Positions 1 through 6,085 of a stretch of 6,387 nt of DNA are shown here, one piece after another. Location of the stretch: assembly GCA_013817135.1 (NCBI GenBank), contig JACDDF010000137.1, positions 1 through 6,387 on the forward strand. The letters run 5' to 3'. Positions within the stretch are counted from its first letter, which is position 1; each line of letters starts with the position of its first letter. The position numbers were made by a program, and so were the translations under genes. Source of the DNA: Nitrospirales bacterium. GTDB taxonomy: Bacteria > Nitrospirota > Nitrospiria > Nitrospirales > UBA8639. Under the pieces are notes generated by a model that saw only the letters and a program-made list of their open reading frames with translations, was not told the origin of the DNA and ran no database searches.

Positions 1-1
1 G

Positions 2-769
2 GCTGATGGCCTTCATTCAACCTTCGATGGCCTCTCGAATGTGATTGGTTTGATCGGGCTCTGGCTGACCGCCCCTCCTCCCGATGCCAATCATCCCTAT
101 GGTCATAAAAAATTTGAAGCCTTGACCGCCGGTTCCATCGGAGGCTTCCTGGTCATGACCTGCGTCTATCTTCTTTGGAAAGCCTATCAGTCATTGACCC
201 TGGACCTGCATCCTCAGGTGACCGGAATCAGTTTTTTCATCATGATCGTGACCATGGGGATCAATATTTTCGTGACCCGATGGGAACGTCGAAAGGGCAC
301 CGAACTGAAAAGCGACATTCTCACAGCCGACTCCTATCACACGGCGAGTGATGTCCTGACATCATGTTCAGTCCTGGTAGGGCTCTTGGCTGTGAAAGCC
401 GGGTATGCCTTCGTTGATCCTTTGGTGGCGGTCCTGATTGCCGCCGTGATCGCCTGGACGGCATTTATCGTACTCAAGGACGTCCTGCATTCCTTAACCG
501 ATGCCAATCGCCTGGATCCCGAGGAGGTTCGAAAAGTGGTGATGTCGATCGCCGGCGTCATGGACTGTCATGATATTAGAACACGGGGACTGTCCCACCA
601 TGTATTCATGGATCTCTCGGTTCACGTTGATGCAACGCTAACCGTCAAAAAAGCCCACTCGCTCGCATCCCGAATTGAAGAGCATCTCATTGATCAGTTT
701 GAACCGCTGGAGGACGTGGTCGTCCACATCGAACCGGAAGGACACGAAGCAAAAAATCGTGAGGGGTAA
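2..769 (+). CDS. Cation diffusion facilitator (CDF) family metal exporter, 5' end outside window
   Basis: This is the C-terminal 255 residues of a CDF transporter, an inner-membrane proton antiporter that exports divalent metals such as zinc. The frame is open from base 2, so the true start lies upstream; the GTG at 41 is an internal Val. Seen: the transmembrane-2 metal motif HSTFD (bases 14-28), a basic loop with HPYGHKKFE, hydrophobic segments following it, and the transmembrane-5 motif HTASD (about bases 338-352). After the last membrane helix comes a cytosolic dimerisation domain with HDIRTRG, HVDATL and the terminal VHIEP. The two motifs give a His/Asp plus His/Asp site, the arrangement usually linked to zinc preference in this family; substrate specificity is inferred. 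The last residues R-E-G and the stop codon fall inside the heptamer inverted repeat. It is convergent with the histidine kinase gene. Confidence 0.93.
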   Translation, partial: ADGLHSTFDGLSNVIGLIGLWLTAPPPDANHPYGHKKFEALTAGSIGGFLVMTCVYLLWKAYQSLTLDLHPQVTGISFFIMIVTMGINIFVTRWERRKGTELKSDILTADSYHTASDVLTSCSVLVGLLAVKAGYAFVDPLVAVLIAAVIAWTAFIVLKDVLHSLTDANRLDPEEVRKVVMSIAGVMDCHDIRTRGLSHHVFMDLSVHVDATLTVKKAHSLASRIEEHLIDQFEPLEDVVVHIEPEGHEAKNREG

Positions 770-851
770 GGCGTAAGGTGTGAGGAGTAGGTTAAGAAAA
801 ATTCCATGTCTTTTCGCCTTATGCCTTACGCCTCACGCCTTACGCCTCACG
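751..851 (-). terminator. Probable intrinsic terminator of the histidine kinase gene
   Basis: Read on the minus strand, the long heptamer hairpin (851 down to 758) is followed at once by A then six T (757 down to 751), the usual layout of a Rho-independent terminator. The T-tract lies within CDF coding sequence, so kinase transcription would end inside the convergent neighbour. On the plus strand the same hairpin has no T-tract behind it (TCCCCGG follows), so strong termination of the CDF transcript is less certain. The stem is much longer than a typical terminator and carries a few mismatches. Confidence 0.6.
758..851. repeat. Inverted array of CGTRAGG heptamers spanning both convergent gene ends
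   Basis: The left arm (758-785) reads CGTGAGG-GGTAAGG-CGTAAGG-TGTGAGG. The right arm (824-851), read on the minus strand, gives CGTGAGG-CGTAAGG-CGTGAGG-CGTAAGG, followed by a further degenerate copy, CATAAGG. The 28-base arms match at 24 positions by my hand alignment, and some of the remainder can form G-U pairs in RNA. The loop is about 38 bases. Each arm includes the last codons of the gene entering it: cgt-gag-ggg-taa for the CDF gene and cgt-gag-gcg-taa for the kinase. It resembles the short tandem heptamer repeats known from several bacterial phyla, but I cannot assign a family name. Confidence 0.85.
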
Positions 852-2786
852 TCCCCGGCAAATGGGCAGGGAAACGATAAAGGTCGTTCCCTGGCCGGGC
901 ACACTAGTCACACGGATGGCACCTTGATGTTCCTGAAGAATGCCATGAACCACGGTGAGCCCTAAGCCGGTCCCCTCCCCCACGGCCTTGGTGGAAAAAA
1001 ATGGATCAAAAATCTTTGAAAGTTGCTCCTGAGGAATCCCACTCCCGGTGTCTTGCACGGTGAGTTCCACGGTGTCATCGGTTGGATGAAGGGTCAGGCT
1101 CAGAGTCCCTCCATCGGACATCGCCTGGCAGGCATTCAAAATAAGATTTAAAAACACCTGGTTCATGTGATCGGGATCCGCCAACACCTTCGGCAGGTGA
1201 GGGCTAACTGTTTTAATCACCTGAATATGTTGTTTACCAAACCTCTCCTGCAGCACATCCAGAACATCGATCATCACGACCTCTAAGTTGACACCCTGAC
1301 GTTCAGCCGGACGTTTTCGGGCAAAGCTTAATAATTGATTCATAATTTTTGTAATGCGTTCCACCTGGTTCACAATGGTTTCCAAACCCCGCCTGGTAGG
1401 CTCATCCGGGGCTTTACGCATTAACAATTCCGCTCTCCCCAATATCACATTCATCGGTGTGCCGATTTCATGGGCCATTCCCGAAGCCAACGTGCCCAAC
1501 TCGGCCAATCGTTCCGTTTTTCGCAGTTGTTCCTCCAATGCACGTTGTTGGGTAATATCCACCACATACCCTTCAATCCCGACGACCACGCCTGTTTCGG
1601 AAAAGATCCCACATCCTTGTTCCCACACCCATTTGATGGTTCCATCCGATGTTCGAATTCGATAAGTAAACTGAAACGGCTTGCGGTCTTTGAGAGCCTC
1701 CTGCCGATCCTGCCACACCCGTTGGCGATCTTCTTGAAGCATCACCTGTCGGCCATACGATACCTTTCGAGTCTCGACAAATTGGTCAGGTGAAAATCCC
1801 GTCAGGATTTGACAACTCGGGCTGATGAACTCCATGGTCCAATCCCGATCATTCTCACATCGATAGACCATGCCGGGCAGATTGGTGAGAAGAGTGGATA
1901 AAGTCCGTTGCGACTCCTGCAATTCCACCTCCGTCGCCACCCGTTCTGTCAAATCCAGGATAATCGCGAGGAAGACCCGACGACCCTCCTCCTGTAAATA
2001 TTGCAGATGGACTTCAACCGGATACGACGTCCCATCTTTTCTTCGATGAGATGTCCGAAAATCCACCTGTTCCCGCTGACCGGTCCGAAGGGGAGATAAG
2101 ACTTCCAGGTATCGTTCGTTCGATAAGTCCGGTTTCAAGTCCAACGGTGTCATAACGCACAATTCTTCCATGCTGTAACCGATATTTTCCCTGGCGCCTT
2201 TGTTGACTTGAGTAAATCGAAGCGTCGTGGCATCAAACAGATAGATCTCATTGACAGACTCATCAAGAATTCTCCCCAGGTAGGACAACCGCTCTTCGTT
2301 TTGCTTTCGTTGGGAAATATCTCGAAGAATCACCGTCAACCATCGCTTCCCCAATTGTTCAGTTTGAGAAATCGAGGCTTCCAAAGGAAAGGTCTCGCCG
2401 TTCCGTCGAATTCCGGAAATTTCCATGTTGGCGCCCATCCGTCGGGAGGTTGCTCCAGTCTCGGCAAATCGGCGGATGTGTTCACGATGGGCAGACCGCA
2501 GAAGGATCGGAATAAATTGGTCGAGGGTATTTCCCAGTGCCTCTTGAGCCGAACACTGAAAAATTTCCTCAGCGGCCGCATTAAAGATGACAATCCGTTG
2601 ATCCCCATCAATGATGATAATGGCATCCATGGCCGAATGGATGATGCCTGCCAGTTGCTGCTCACTCGCCTCCAACCCGTCCCTGGCTTCCTTATGCATA
2701 GCCTGGACGGCTCGCAGCTCTGCCAATTCCTGTCGGAGCAGATGAATTTCGTACTGAAGGTCTGGGGAGGGTGGTTCGTGACTCAT
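840..2786 (-). CDS. Cytosolic triple-PAS sensor histidine kinase (NtrB-like)
   Basis: This 648-residue protein is a two-component sensor that would autophosphorylate on His and pass the phosphate to a response regulator. Domains in order: a coiled-coil-like N-terminus (about 8-45), then PAS 1 (about 41-156), PAS 2 (about 164-283) and PAS 3 (about 290-413). A HisKA dimerisation domain follows, with the H-box MAHEIGTP and phospho-acceptor His439. The ATPase domain has the N-box around Asn547/Asn551, the G1 box DTGSGIP (579-585), the F-box FDPFFSTK (593-600) and the G2 box GEGTGLGL (603-610), so it looks catalytically complete. No signal peptide or membrane helix is visible, so the signal is probably cytosolic and read by the PAS domains; the ligand cannot be told from sequence. 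The ATG at 2786 is chosen because PAS 1 follows it at normal distance, but the Shine-Dalgarno is poor (GGTC about 6 bases upstream). The likely partner is the NtrC-type regulator encoded upstream on the same strand. Confidence 0.93.
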   Translation of the reverse strand: MSHEPPSPDLQYEIHLLRQELAELRAVQAMHKEARDGLEASEQQLAGIIHSAMDAIIIIDGDQRIVIFNAAAEEIFQCSAQEALGNTLDQFIPILLRSAHREHIRRFAETGATSRRMGANMEISGIRRNGETFPLEASISQTEQLGKRWLTVILRDISQRKQNEERLSYLGRILDESVNEIYLFDATTLRFTQVNKGARENIGYSMEELCVMTPLDLKPDLSNERYLEVLSPLRTGQREQVDFRTSHRRKDGTSYPVEVHLQYLQEEGRRVFLAIILDLTERVATEVELQESQRTLSTLLTNLPGMVYRCENDRDWTMEFISPSCQILTGFSPDQFVETRKVSYGRQVMLQEDRQRVWQDRQEALKDRKPFQFTYRIRTSDGTIKWVWEQGCGIFSETGVVVGIEGYVVDITQQRALEEQLRKTERLAELGTLASGMAHEIGTPMNVILGRAELLMRKAPDEPTRRGLETIVNQVERITKIMNQLLSFARKRPAERQGVNLEVVMIDVLDVLQERFGKQHIQVIKTVSPHLPKVLADPDHMNQVFLNLILNACQAMSDGGTLSLTLHPTDDTVELTVQDTGSGIPQEQLSKIFDPFFSTKAVGEGTGLGLTVVHGILQEHQGAIRVTSVPGQGTTFIVSLPICRGREA

Positions 2787-3041
2787 CGATTGACCAAAAC
2801 AACTAGACGGACATGAGAATACGATACAACCGAATTAGGAAACGAGCCCAAGTGAACGGCGAACAAGAACCAAAGATTCTGGATGAATCTATTGGCCATG
2901 ACAAGGAAAATAGCAATTGATGAGCTGCAAAAACATAGATATGACCTTTCAAATTGTATTTGATGAATGATGAACATGTTGAGTGTTGTAAACAGAAGGA
3001 CTCCCGCTATCCGTTAGGTGTATACCAGAATCTCTCTTCCT

Positions 3042-3123
3042 CGTCATTCCCGACATTTTGTATCGGGAATCCATCTTGGCTTCGTTTCTGATGGATCCCC
3101 GCTACCTACCGGCGGGGATGACG
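3042..3123. repeat. Bipartite REP-like palindromic intergenic element
   Basis: The outer boxes CGTCATTCCCG (3042-3052) and CGGGGATGACG (3113-3123) are inverted copies with one difference. The inner boxes CGGGAATCCAT (3064-3074) and ATGGATCCCCG (3091-3101) are likewise inverted. Each half also folds alone: CCCGA/TCGGG at 3049-3065 and CCCCGC/GCGGGG at 3097-3117. This CGTCATTCCCG...GGGAATCCA and ATGGATCCCCG...GGGATGACG design is a recurrent dispersed intergenic element in many bacterial genomes. Copy number in this genome cannot be seen from one window. Confidence 0.8.
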
Positions 3124-3136
3124 GAGAACGTCTGCC

Positions 3137-3161
3137 ATGCCCAACATTGGTTATTGGGCAT
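3137..3161. other. Perfect 8-bp hairpin downstream of the response regulator gene
   Basis: ATGCCCAA (3137-3144) and TTGGGCAT (3154-3161) form a perfect 8-bp stem around a 9-base loop. It lies about 30 bases past the regulator stop on the minus strand. No T-tract follows it in either direction, so it is not a standard intrinsic terminator. It may protect the mRNA 3' end, cause partial termination, or be an extension of the adjacent REP-like element. Confidence 0.5.
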
Positions 3162-3190
3162 CGATCCGGGAAATTCAACTGTTCGAGCGT

Positions 3191-4558
3191 TCACACCACT
3201 TCTTCCATTTCAGCCAGCTTGCGATATAAGGTCTTTCGATCAATGCCTAGCACATGCGCCGTTTGATATTTATTTCCGCCCATTTTCTCCAAGACCCGGC
3301 GGATATAGGACTTTTCCAACTGTTCCAGGGGCAGTAGCCGCTCTGCGGCATCTCCGATAAGTTGTCCATCCTCTTGGATTTCGCGAATATACAAGGGGAG
3401 ATCGTCCAGGCAAATCTTTTTCCCTTGCGTCAGGGTCGCGGCACGCTCCAGAATATTTTCTAACTCTCTCACATTACCGGGCCACTGATAATCCATGAGC
3501 CTGGCCATGGCCGATTCTTCCACACTTTCAATATGTTTCTGCTGCGCGGTCGCACTCTTTTGCAGTAATCCCTGAACCAGAATCGGTAGATCCTCTTTGC
3601 GATCACGAAGGGGAGGCAAGTGCAGTTCAATCACATTCAGACGATAATACAAATCCTCCCGAAACCGCTTGGCCTTGACCTCCTCAGCCAATTGCACGTT
3701 CGTGGCAACCACCAACCGGACATTGATCGACATGGAGCGAGTCGCCCCTACCCGCCGGATTTCCCGCTCTTGCACGGCACGAAGCAACTTGGCTTGAAGC
3801 ATCATGGGCATTTCACTGATTTCATCCAAAAACAATGTGCCATCGTGAGCCTCTTCAAACAAACCTGGTTTATCCGATTTGGCATCCGTAAAAGCGCCAC
3901 GCACATGACCAAAGAGCTCGCTTTCCAACAACAGCTCGGGAATCGCCGCACAATTCACCGGAACAAAGGGAGCAGACTTACGTTGACTATTAAAATGAAT
4001 GGCTTTGGCTACGAGTTCTTTTCCTGTCCCACTTTCTCCCGTGATCAGAATATTCGTCTGTGAATCAGCCACTCGCCGGATCAGATCAAAAATTTCCTTC
4101 ATCGGCTTGCTTCTTCCGATAATTTGGTCAAACGCAAATTCCCGGCTGACCTGTTGCCGTAACTGTTTCACTTCTTGGCGAAGGAGCGCCTCTCGCATCG
4201 CCTTCGCCACGGTTACCGATAATTCATTGCTCTTGATAGGCTTAGTGAGATAGTCAAACGCGCCTAGCTTCATCGCATCAACGGCCGATTCCACGGTACC
4301 AAATGCCGTCATCATGATGAGATTGGATTCCGGATGCTTTCGAAGGACATGATCCAACAATGCCAGCCCGTCCATGCCTTTCATCCGTAAATCTGTTAAA
4401 ACCACAGGAAACTTCTCTGTTTCCATCCGGTTGAGCGCGTCGTGACCATCTGAAGCCACCATGACTCGATAATGCTCTTCCTCAAGAATATCCCGAAGTA
4501 ATTGCTGCATTTCGGGTTCATCATCCACGACTAAGATCGCTGGAGAATCGTTGATCAT
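3191..4558 (-). CDS. NtrC-family sigma-54-dependent response regulator
   Basis: This 455-residue activator would drive open-complex formation by sigma-54 RNA polymerase when phosphorylated. The receiver domain (about 7-120) has acidic Asp12/Asp13, phospho-acceptor Asp56 (LTDLRM), Thr84 and Lys106. The AAA+ domain (about 145-375) has Walker A GESGTGKE (174-181), Walker B LFLDE (242-246), a sensor I region VRLVVATN (280-287), an arginine-finger region FREDLYYRLNV (299-309) and GNVRELEN (361-368). The C-terminal Fis-type helix-turn-helix (about 412-450) includes GNKYQTAHVLGIDRKTLYRK. The sigma-54 contact loop reads GAFTDA (221-226) where the family consensus is GAFTGA. The ATG at 4558 is supported by AAGGAAT (4571 down to 4565) eight bases upstream. 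It lies upstream of the kinase on the same strand and diverges from the universal stress protein gene, which has a sigma-54 promoter. Length is normal for the family. Confidence 0.96.
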   Translation of the reverse strand: MINDSPAILVVDDEPEMQQLLRDILEEEHYRVMVASDGHDALNRMETEKFPVVLTDLRMKGMDGLALLDHVLRKHPESNLIMMTAFGTVESAVDAMKLGAFDYLTKPIKSNELSVTVAKAMREALLRQEVKQLRQQVSREFAFDQIIGRSKPMKEIFDLIRRVADSQTNILITGESGTGKELVAKAIHFNSQRKSAPFVPVNCAAIPELLLESELFGHVRGAFTDAKSDKPGLFEEAHDGTLFLDEISEMPMMLQAKLLRAVQEREIRRVGATRSMSINVRLVVATNVQLAEEVKAKRFREDLYYRLNVIELHLPPLRDRKEDLPILVQGLLQKSATAQQKHIESVEESAMARLMDYQWPGNVRELENILERAATLTQGKKICLDDLPLYIREIQEDGQLIGDAAERLLPLEQLEKSYIRRVLEKMGGNKYQTAHVLGIDRKTLYRKLAEMEEVV

Positions 4559-4743
4559 TGCAGTATTCCTTGTTTAACTAACCACTATTTATAAAGGTAA
4601 CGGACTCAACCCACCCTGGGTAAGGTACATTTCCCTTCGATGACTTCCCCATCCACTCTCTGATTGTTGACCAGAGGCGGGAATGAAAACTCATCCTCTC
4701 TGTAGCTTTTTTCACCAATCAGGAATTCTCCTACTGTAGCAAT

Positions 4744-4761
4744 TTGCACCACCTGGCCCAA
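4744..4761. promoter_or_regulatory. 18-bp dyad, candidate upstream activator site
   Basis: The sequence TTGcaCCAccTGGccCAA is an imperfect palindrome in which 14 of 18 positions are symmetric (TTGnnCCAnnTGGnnCAA). It sits about 200 bases upstream of the usp sigma-54 -24 element, within the range used by sigma-54 activators, and it contains a TGCACC half-site like that of NtrC operators. It could equally serve the divergent regulator gene as an autoregulatory site. Assignment as an operator is inference. Confidence 0.35.
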
Positions 4762-4903
4762 CCCGTCTCATCCTATTTTGACTTCGTAAAGAATCAGCGG
4801 GCGCCCGACTCCAGCCTCTTGGAATATTTTGTGAGTTTTAAGGAAAGACCCTTGCCGTGGTTATGAGCCACTGCGATTTCCCTCTCTCATTTTCACACTG
4901 CAC

Positions 4904-4917
4904 CCTAAAACTTTAGG
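4904..4917. promoter_or_regulatory. CCTAAA-AC-TTTAGG palindrome near the usp promoter
   Basis: Perfect 6-bp inverted arms with a 2-base spacer lie about 40 bases upstream of the -24 box of the usp sigma-54 promoter. The spacer is too short for an RNA hairpin, so a DNA-binding dimer site is the more natural reading. No matching copy was found by eye upstream of hsp20. Confidence 0.3.
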
Positions 4918-4955
4918 AAAAAGTACATCTCTATGGTGAATATGTGATCTCACGG

Positions 4956-4971
4956 TGGCATTCCTCTTGCT
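4956..4971 (+). promoter_or_regulatory. Sigma-54 promoter of the universal stress protein gene
   Basis: TGGCATTCCTCTTGCT matches the sigma-54 consensus (TGGCAC, four to five bases, TTGCW). The invariant GG (4957-4958) and GC (4969-4970) are separated by exactly ten bases. Transcription would start about 4981-4983, leaving a leader of about 40 bases before the ATG at 5021. The adjacent NtrC-type activator gene makes a functional sigma-54 site more likely. Confidence 0.8.
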
Positions 4972-5020
4972 GTCTCTAAACAGGTATGGCAAGGAGAACA
5001 ACTTTGAAAAGGGAGATCCC

Positions 5021-5884
5021 ATGAAAATTGTCGTTCCAATTGATGGTTCATCCTGTTCCACCTTTTCTGTTCATGCTCTTGCACATTTTACGCCGCCTGA
5101 AGAATTGACGCTGGTTCATGCTCTCCACCTTCCCGATTTCAACTACCCGATGATTACGCCGGATCTCAGAACCGAGGCCCAGGAAGAAATCAAAGGCCAA
5201 TTGCGAAAAGAAGGGGAGGAAATTCTCGATGAGGCGCAGAAACACCTGCCTGCCGATTTTTCCCATGTGCAGCGGGTCCATCAAATCGGACATCCGGTCG
5301 ACGTGATTGTGGAAACGGCACGATCCGCACAATCCAGCTTGATCGTGTTGGGAGCCAGGGGTCTTGGCCCAGTCAAGGAACTGATTCTCGGGAGCGTGTC
5401 TCATCGGGTCCTGATGCATGCGCCGTGTTCAACCATGATCGTCAAAACCCCCATGACTCAGTTAAAAAAAATTCTTCTCCCTATTGAGGGTCAAGAAGAC
5501 GCAGAACTGGCCTTGCAGTTTTTGGCTCTCCAACCTTTTCGACAACCGGTTGAGGTCGAGGTGTTTGCGGTCTGGCCACAACCCCAACTATCCTGGCCAA
5601 CCACAGTAGGACAATCGGACATACTGGAAGCTCAAGCCATTGAAGATGCCCGGGAACGCATGAAAGCCATCACTGACCGGCTCACCCGGATGAACTTCGC
5701 CTGTCAAGCGCATGTCGGGATTGGCAATCCCGCCTATGCCATCCTCGCCCAGGCCAAGGCTTCCCAATCCGACCTGATCATGATGGGCACACATGGCCGT
5801 GGCGGGTTCTCTAGATTTTTAATGGGGAGCGTCTCAAATTCCGTGTTGCACCAGAGCCCCTGCCCGGTACTGATTGTCCGGTAG
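5021..5884 (+). CDS. Tandem-domain universal stress protein (UspA family)
   Basis: This 287-residue soluble protein has two fused UspA domains, a common double form of the family, which binds ATP and aids survival under stress; its exact biochemical role is not known from sequence. Domain 1 (about 1-143) starts with KIVVPIDGSS and has the nucleotide motif G-2x-G-9x-GS at 111-125 (GARGLGP...LGS). Domain 2 (about 148-287) starts KKILLPIEGQ and has the same motif at 256-270 (GTHGRGG...MGS). Both domains thus look of the ATP-binding type, though domain 2 has Glu where the first strand usually ends in Asp. The frame is open from a GTG at 4955, but that codon lies inside the sigma-54 promoter, so the ATG at 5021 is the start, with GGGAG at 5011-5015. 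The gene is the first one right of the regulator, divergent from it. Confidence 0.95.
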   Translation: MKIVVPIDGSSCSTFSVHALAHFTPPEELTLVHALHLPDFNYPMITPDLRTEAQEEIKGQLRKEGEEILDEAQKHLPADFSHVQRVHQIGHPVDVIVETARSAQSSLIVLGARGLGPVKELILGSVSHRVLMHAPCSTMIVKTPMTQLKKILLPIEGQEDAELALQFLALQPFRQPVEVEVFAVWPQPQLSWPTTVGQSDILEAQAIEDARERMKAITDRLTRMNFACQAHVGIGNPAYAILAQAKASQSDLIMMGTHGRGGFSRFLMGSVSNSVLHQSPCPVLIVR

Positions 5885-5888
5885 GCTT

Positions 5889-5918
5889 GAAATACCAGGA
5901 AGACTGGTTTTCTATTTC
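5889..5918 (+). terminator. Weak hairpin after usp, possible terminator
   Basis: ACCAG (5894-5898) and CTGGT (5904-5908) form a short stem with loop GAAGA, followed by TTTCTATTTC. Outer GAAATA (5889-5894) and TATTTC (5913-5918) offer an alternative lower stem. It begins five bases after the usp stop. The stem is short and low in G+C, so termination is probably partial at best. Confidence 0.4.
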
Positions 5919-5978
5919 CGGTTGATGACATCTGCTACAGACCTGGTCACTCTGAATGAGGCGCTTTGCCACGAAGGA

Positions 5979-6015
5979 TTGAGGACAACGGGTTTTTCCA
6001 AAGTTTTTTCCTCAA
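5979..6015. promoter_or_regulatory. Spaced inverted repeat TTGAGGA/TCCTCAA upstream of the hsp20 promoter
   Basis: TTGAGGA (5979-5985) and TCCTCAA (6009-6015) are perfect inverted 7-mers whose centres are 30 bases apart, close to three DNA turns. The pair lies about 30-65 bases upstream of the hsp20 -24 box. It could hold a pair of activator sites or be chance; I saw no copy upstream of usp. Confidence 0.25.
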
Positions 6016-6043
6016 ATCTCAGTCGCCTTTCCTTTTAAACTGT

Positions 6044-6059
6044 TGGCATATCCATTGCT
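6044..6059 (+). promoter_or_regulatory. Sigma-54 promoter of the hsp20 gene
   Basis: TGGCATATCCATTGCT has the invariant GG (6045-6046) and GC (6057-6058) exactly ten bases apart, with a full TTGGCA -24 box and TTGCT -12 box. It shares TGGCAT, CC and TTGCT with the usp promoter at the same spacing. Transcription would begin near 6070, giving a leader of about 50 bases. The orientation and distance fit the downstream chaperone gene. Confidence 0.8.
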
Positions 6060-6085
6060 TTATATACAGGTTCAGGAATGATCAA

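Larger units (their letters stand above)
2787..3190. other. 404-base gap between regulator and kinase genes
   Basis: This stretch separates the regulator stop from the kinase start. It holds the REP-like palindrome (3042-3123) and the hairpin at 3137-3161. Bases 2787-3041 are A+T-richer and show no gene I can support. A 64-codon minus-strand frame (2977-2783) overlaps the kinase ATG by ATGA but has no recognisable composition or domain. I found no convincing sigma-70 or sigma-54 promoter for the kinase on the minus strand; it may be read through from the regulator gene or have a weak promoter here. Confidence 0.6.
4559..5020. other. Divergent regulatory region between response regulator and usp
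   Basis: No gene is supported in this 462-base stretch. It holds the regulator's Shine-Dalgarno at 4565-4571, an A+T-rich patch that gives TATAAA on the minus strand (4588-4593) without a matching -35 box, and the usp sigma-54 promoter near its right end. Between them are several dyads that could bind regulators: TTGcaCCAccTGGccCAA (4744-4761), the perfect palindrome CGGGCGCCCG (4798-4807) and CCTAAA-AC-TTTAGG (4904-4917). Its length suits enhancer-type binding sites for a sigma-54 activator. Confidence 0.6.

Noticed and set aside
758..851. CRISPR-type array
   Set aside because: The repeats are 7 bases, contiguous and arranged in inverted blocks without spacers.
2208..2816. 202-codon plus-strand frame opposite the kinase, and similar frames opposite the regulator
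   Set aside because: They are antisense to genes with complete, recognisable domains and show no family features of their own.
2783..2977. 64-codon minus-strand frame ending in an ATGA overlap with the kinase start
   Set aside because: No recognisable domain, an unusual composition rich in Phe, Ser and Val, and no clear ribosome site; the overlap is probably chance.
3042..3123. Insertion sequence or transposon remnant
   Set aside because: It is only about 82 bases, has no coding sequence, and I see no target-site duplication; a REP-like element fits better.
4739..4756. Possible minus-strand sigma-54 promoter for the regulator (TGGTGCAAATTGCT)
   Set aside because: The spacing from GG to GC is 8 or 11 bases, not the required 10.
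4955..5020. GTG start at 4955 giving a 22-residue N-terminal extension to the universal stress protein
   Set aside because: The codon lies inside the sigma-54 promoter, upstream of the expected transcript start, and KIVVPIDGS is the normal N-terminus of the family.
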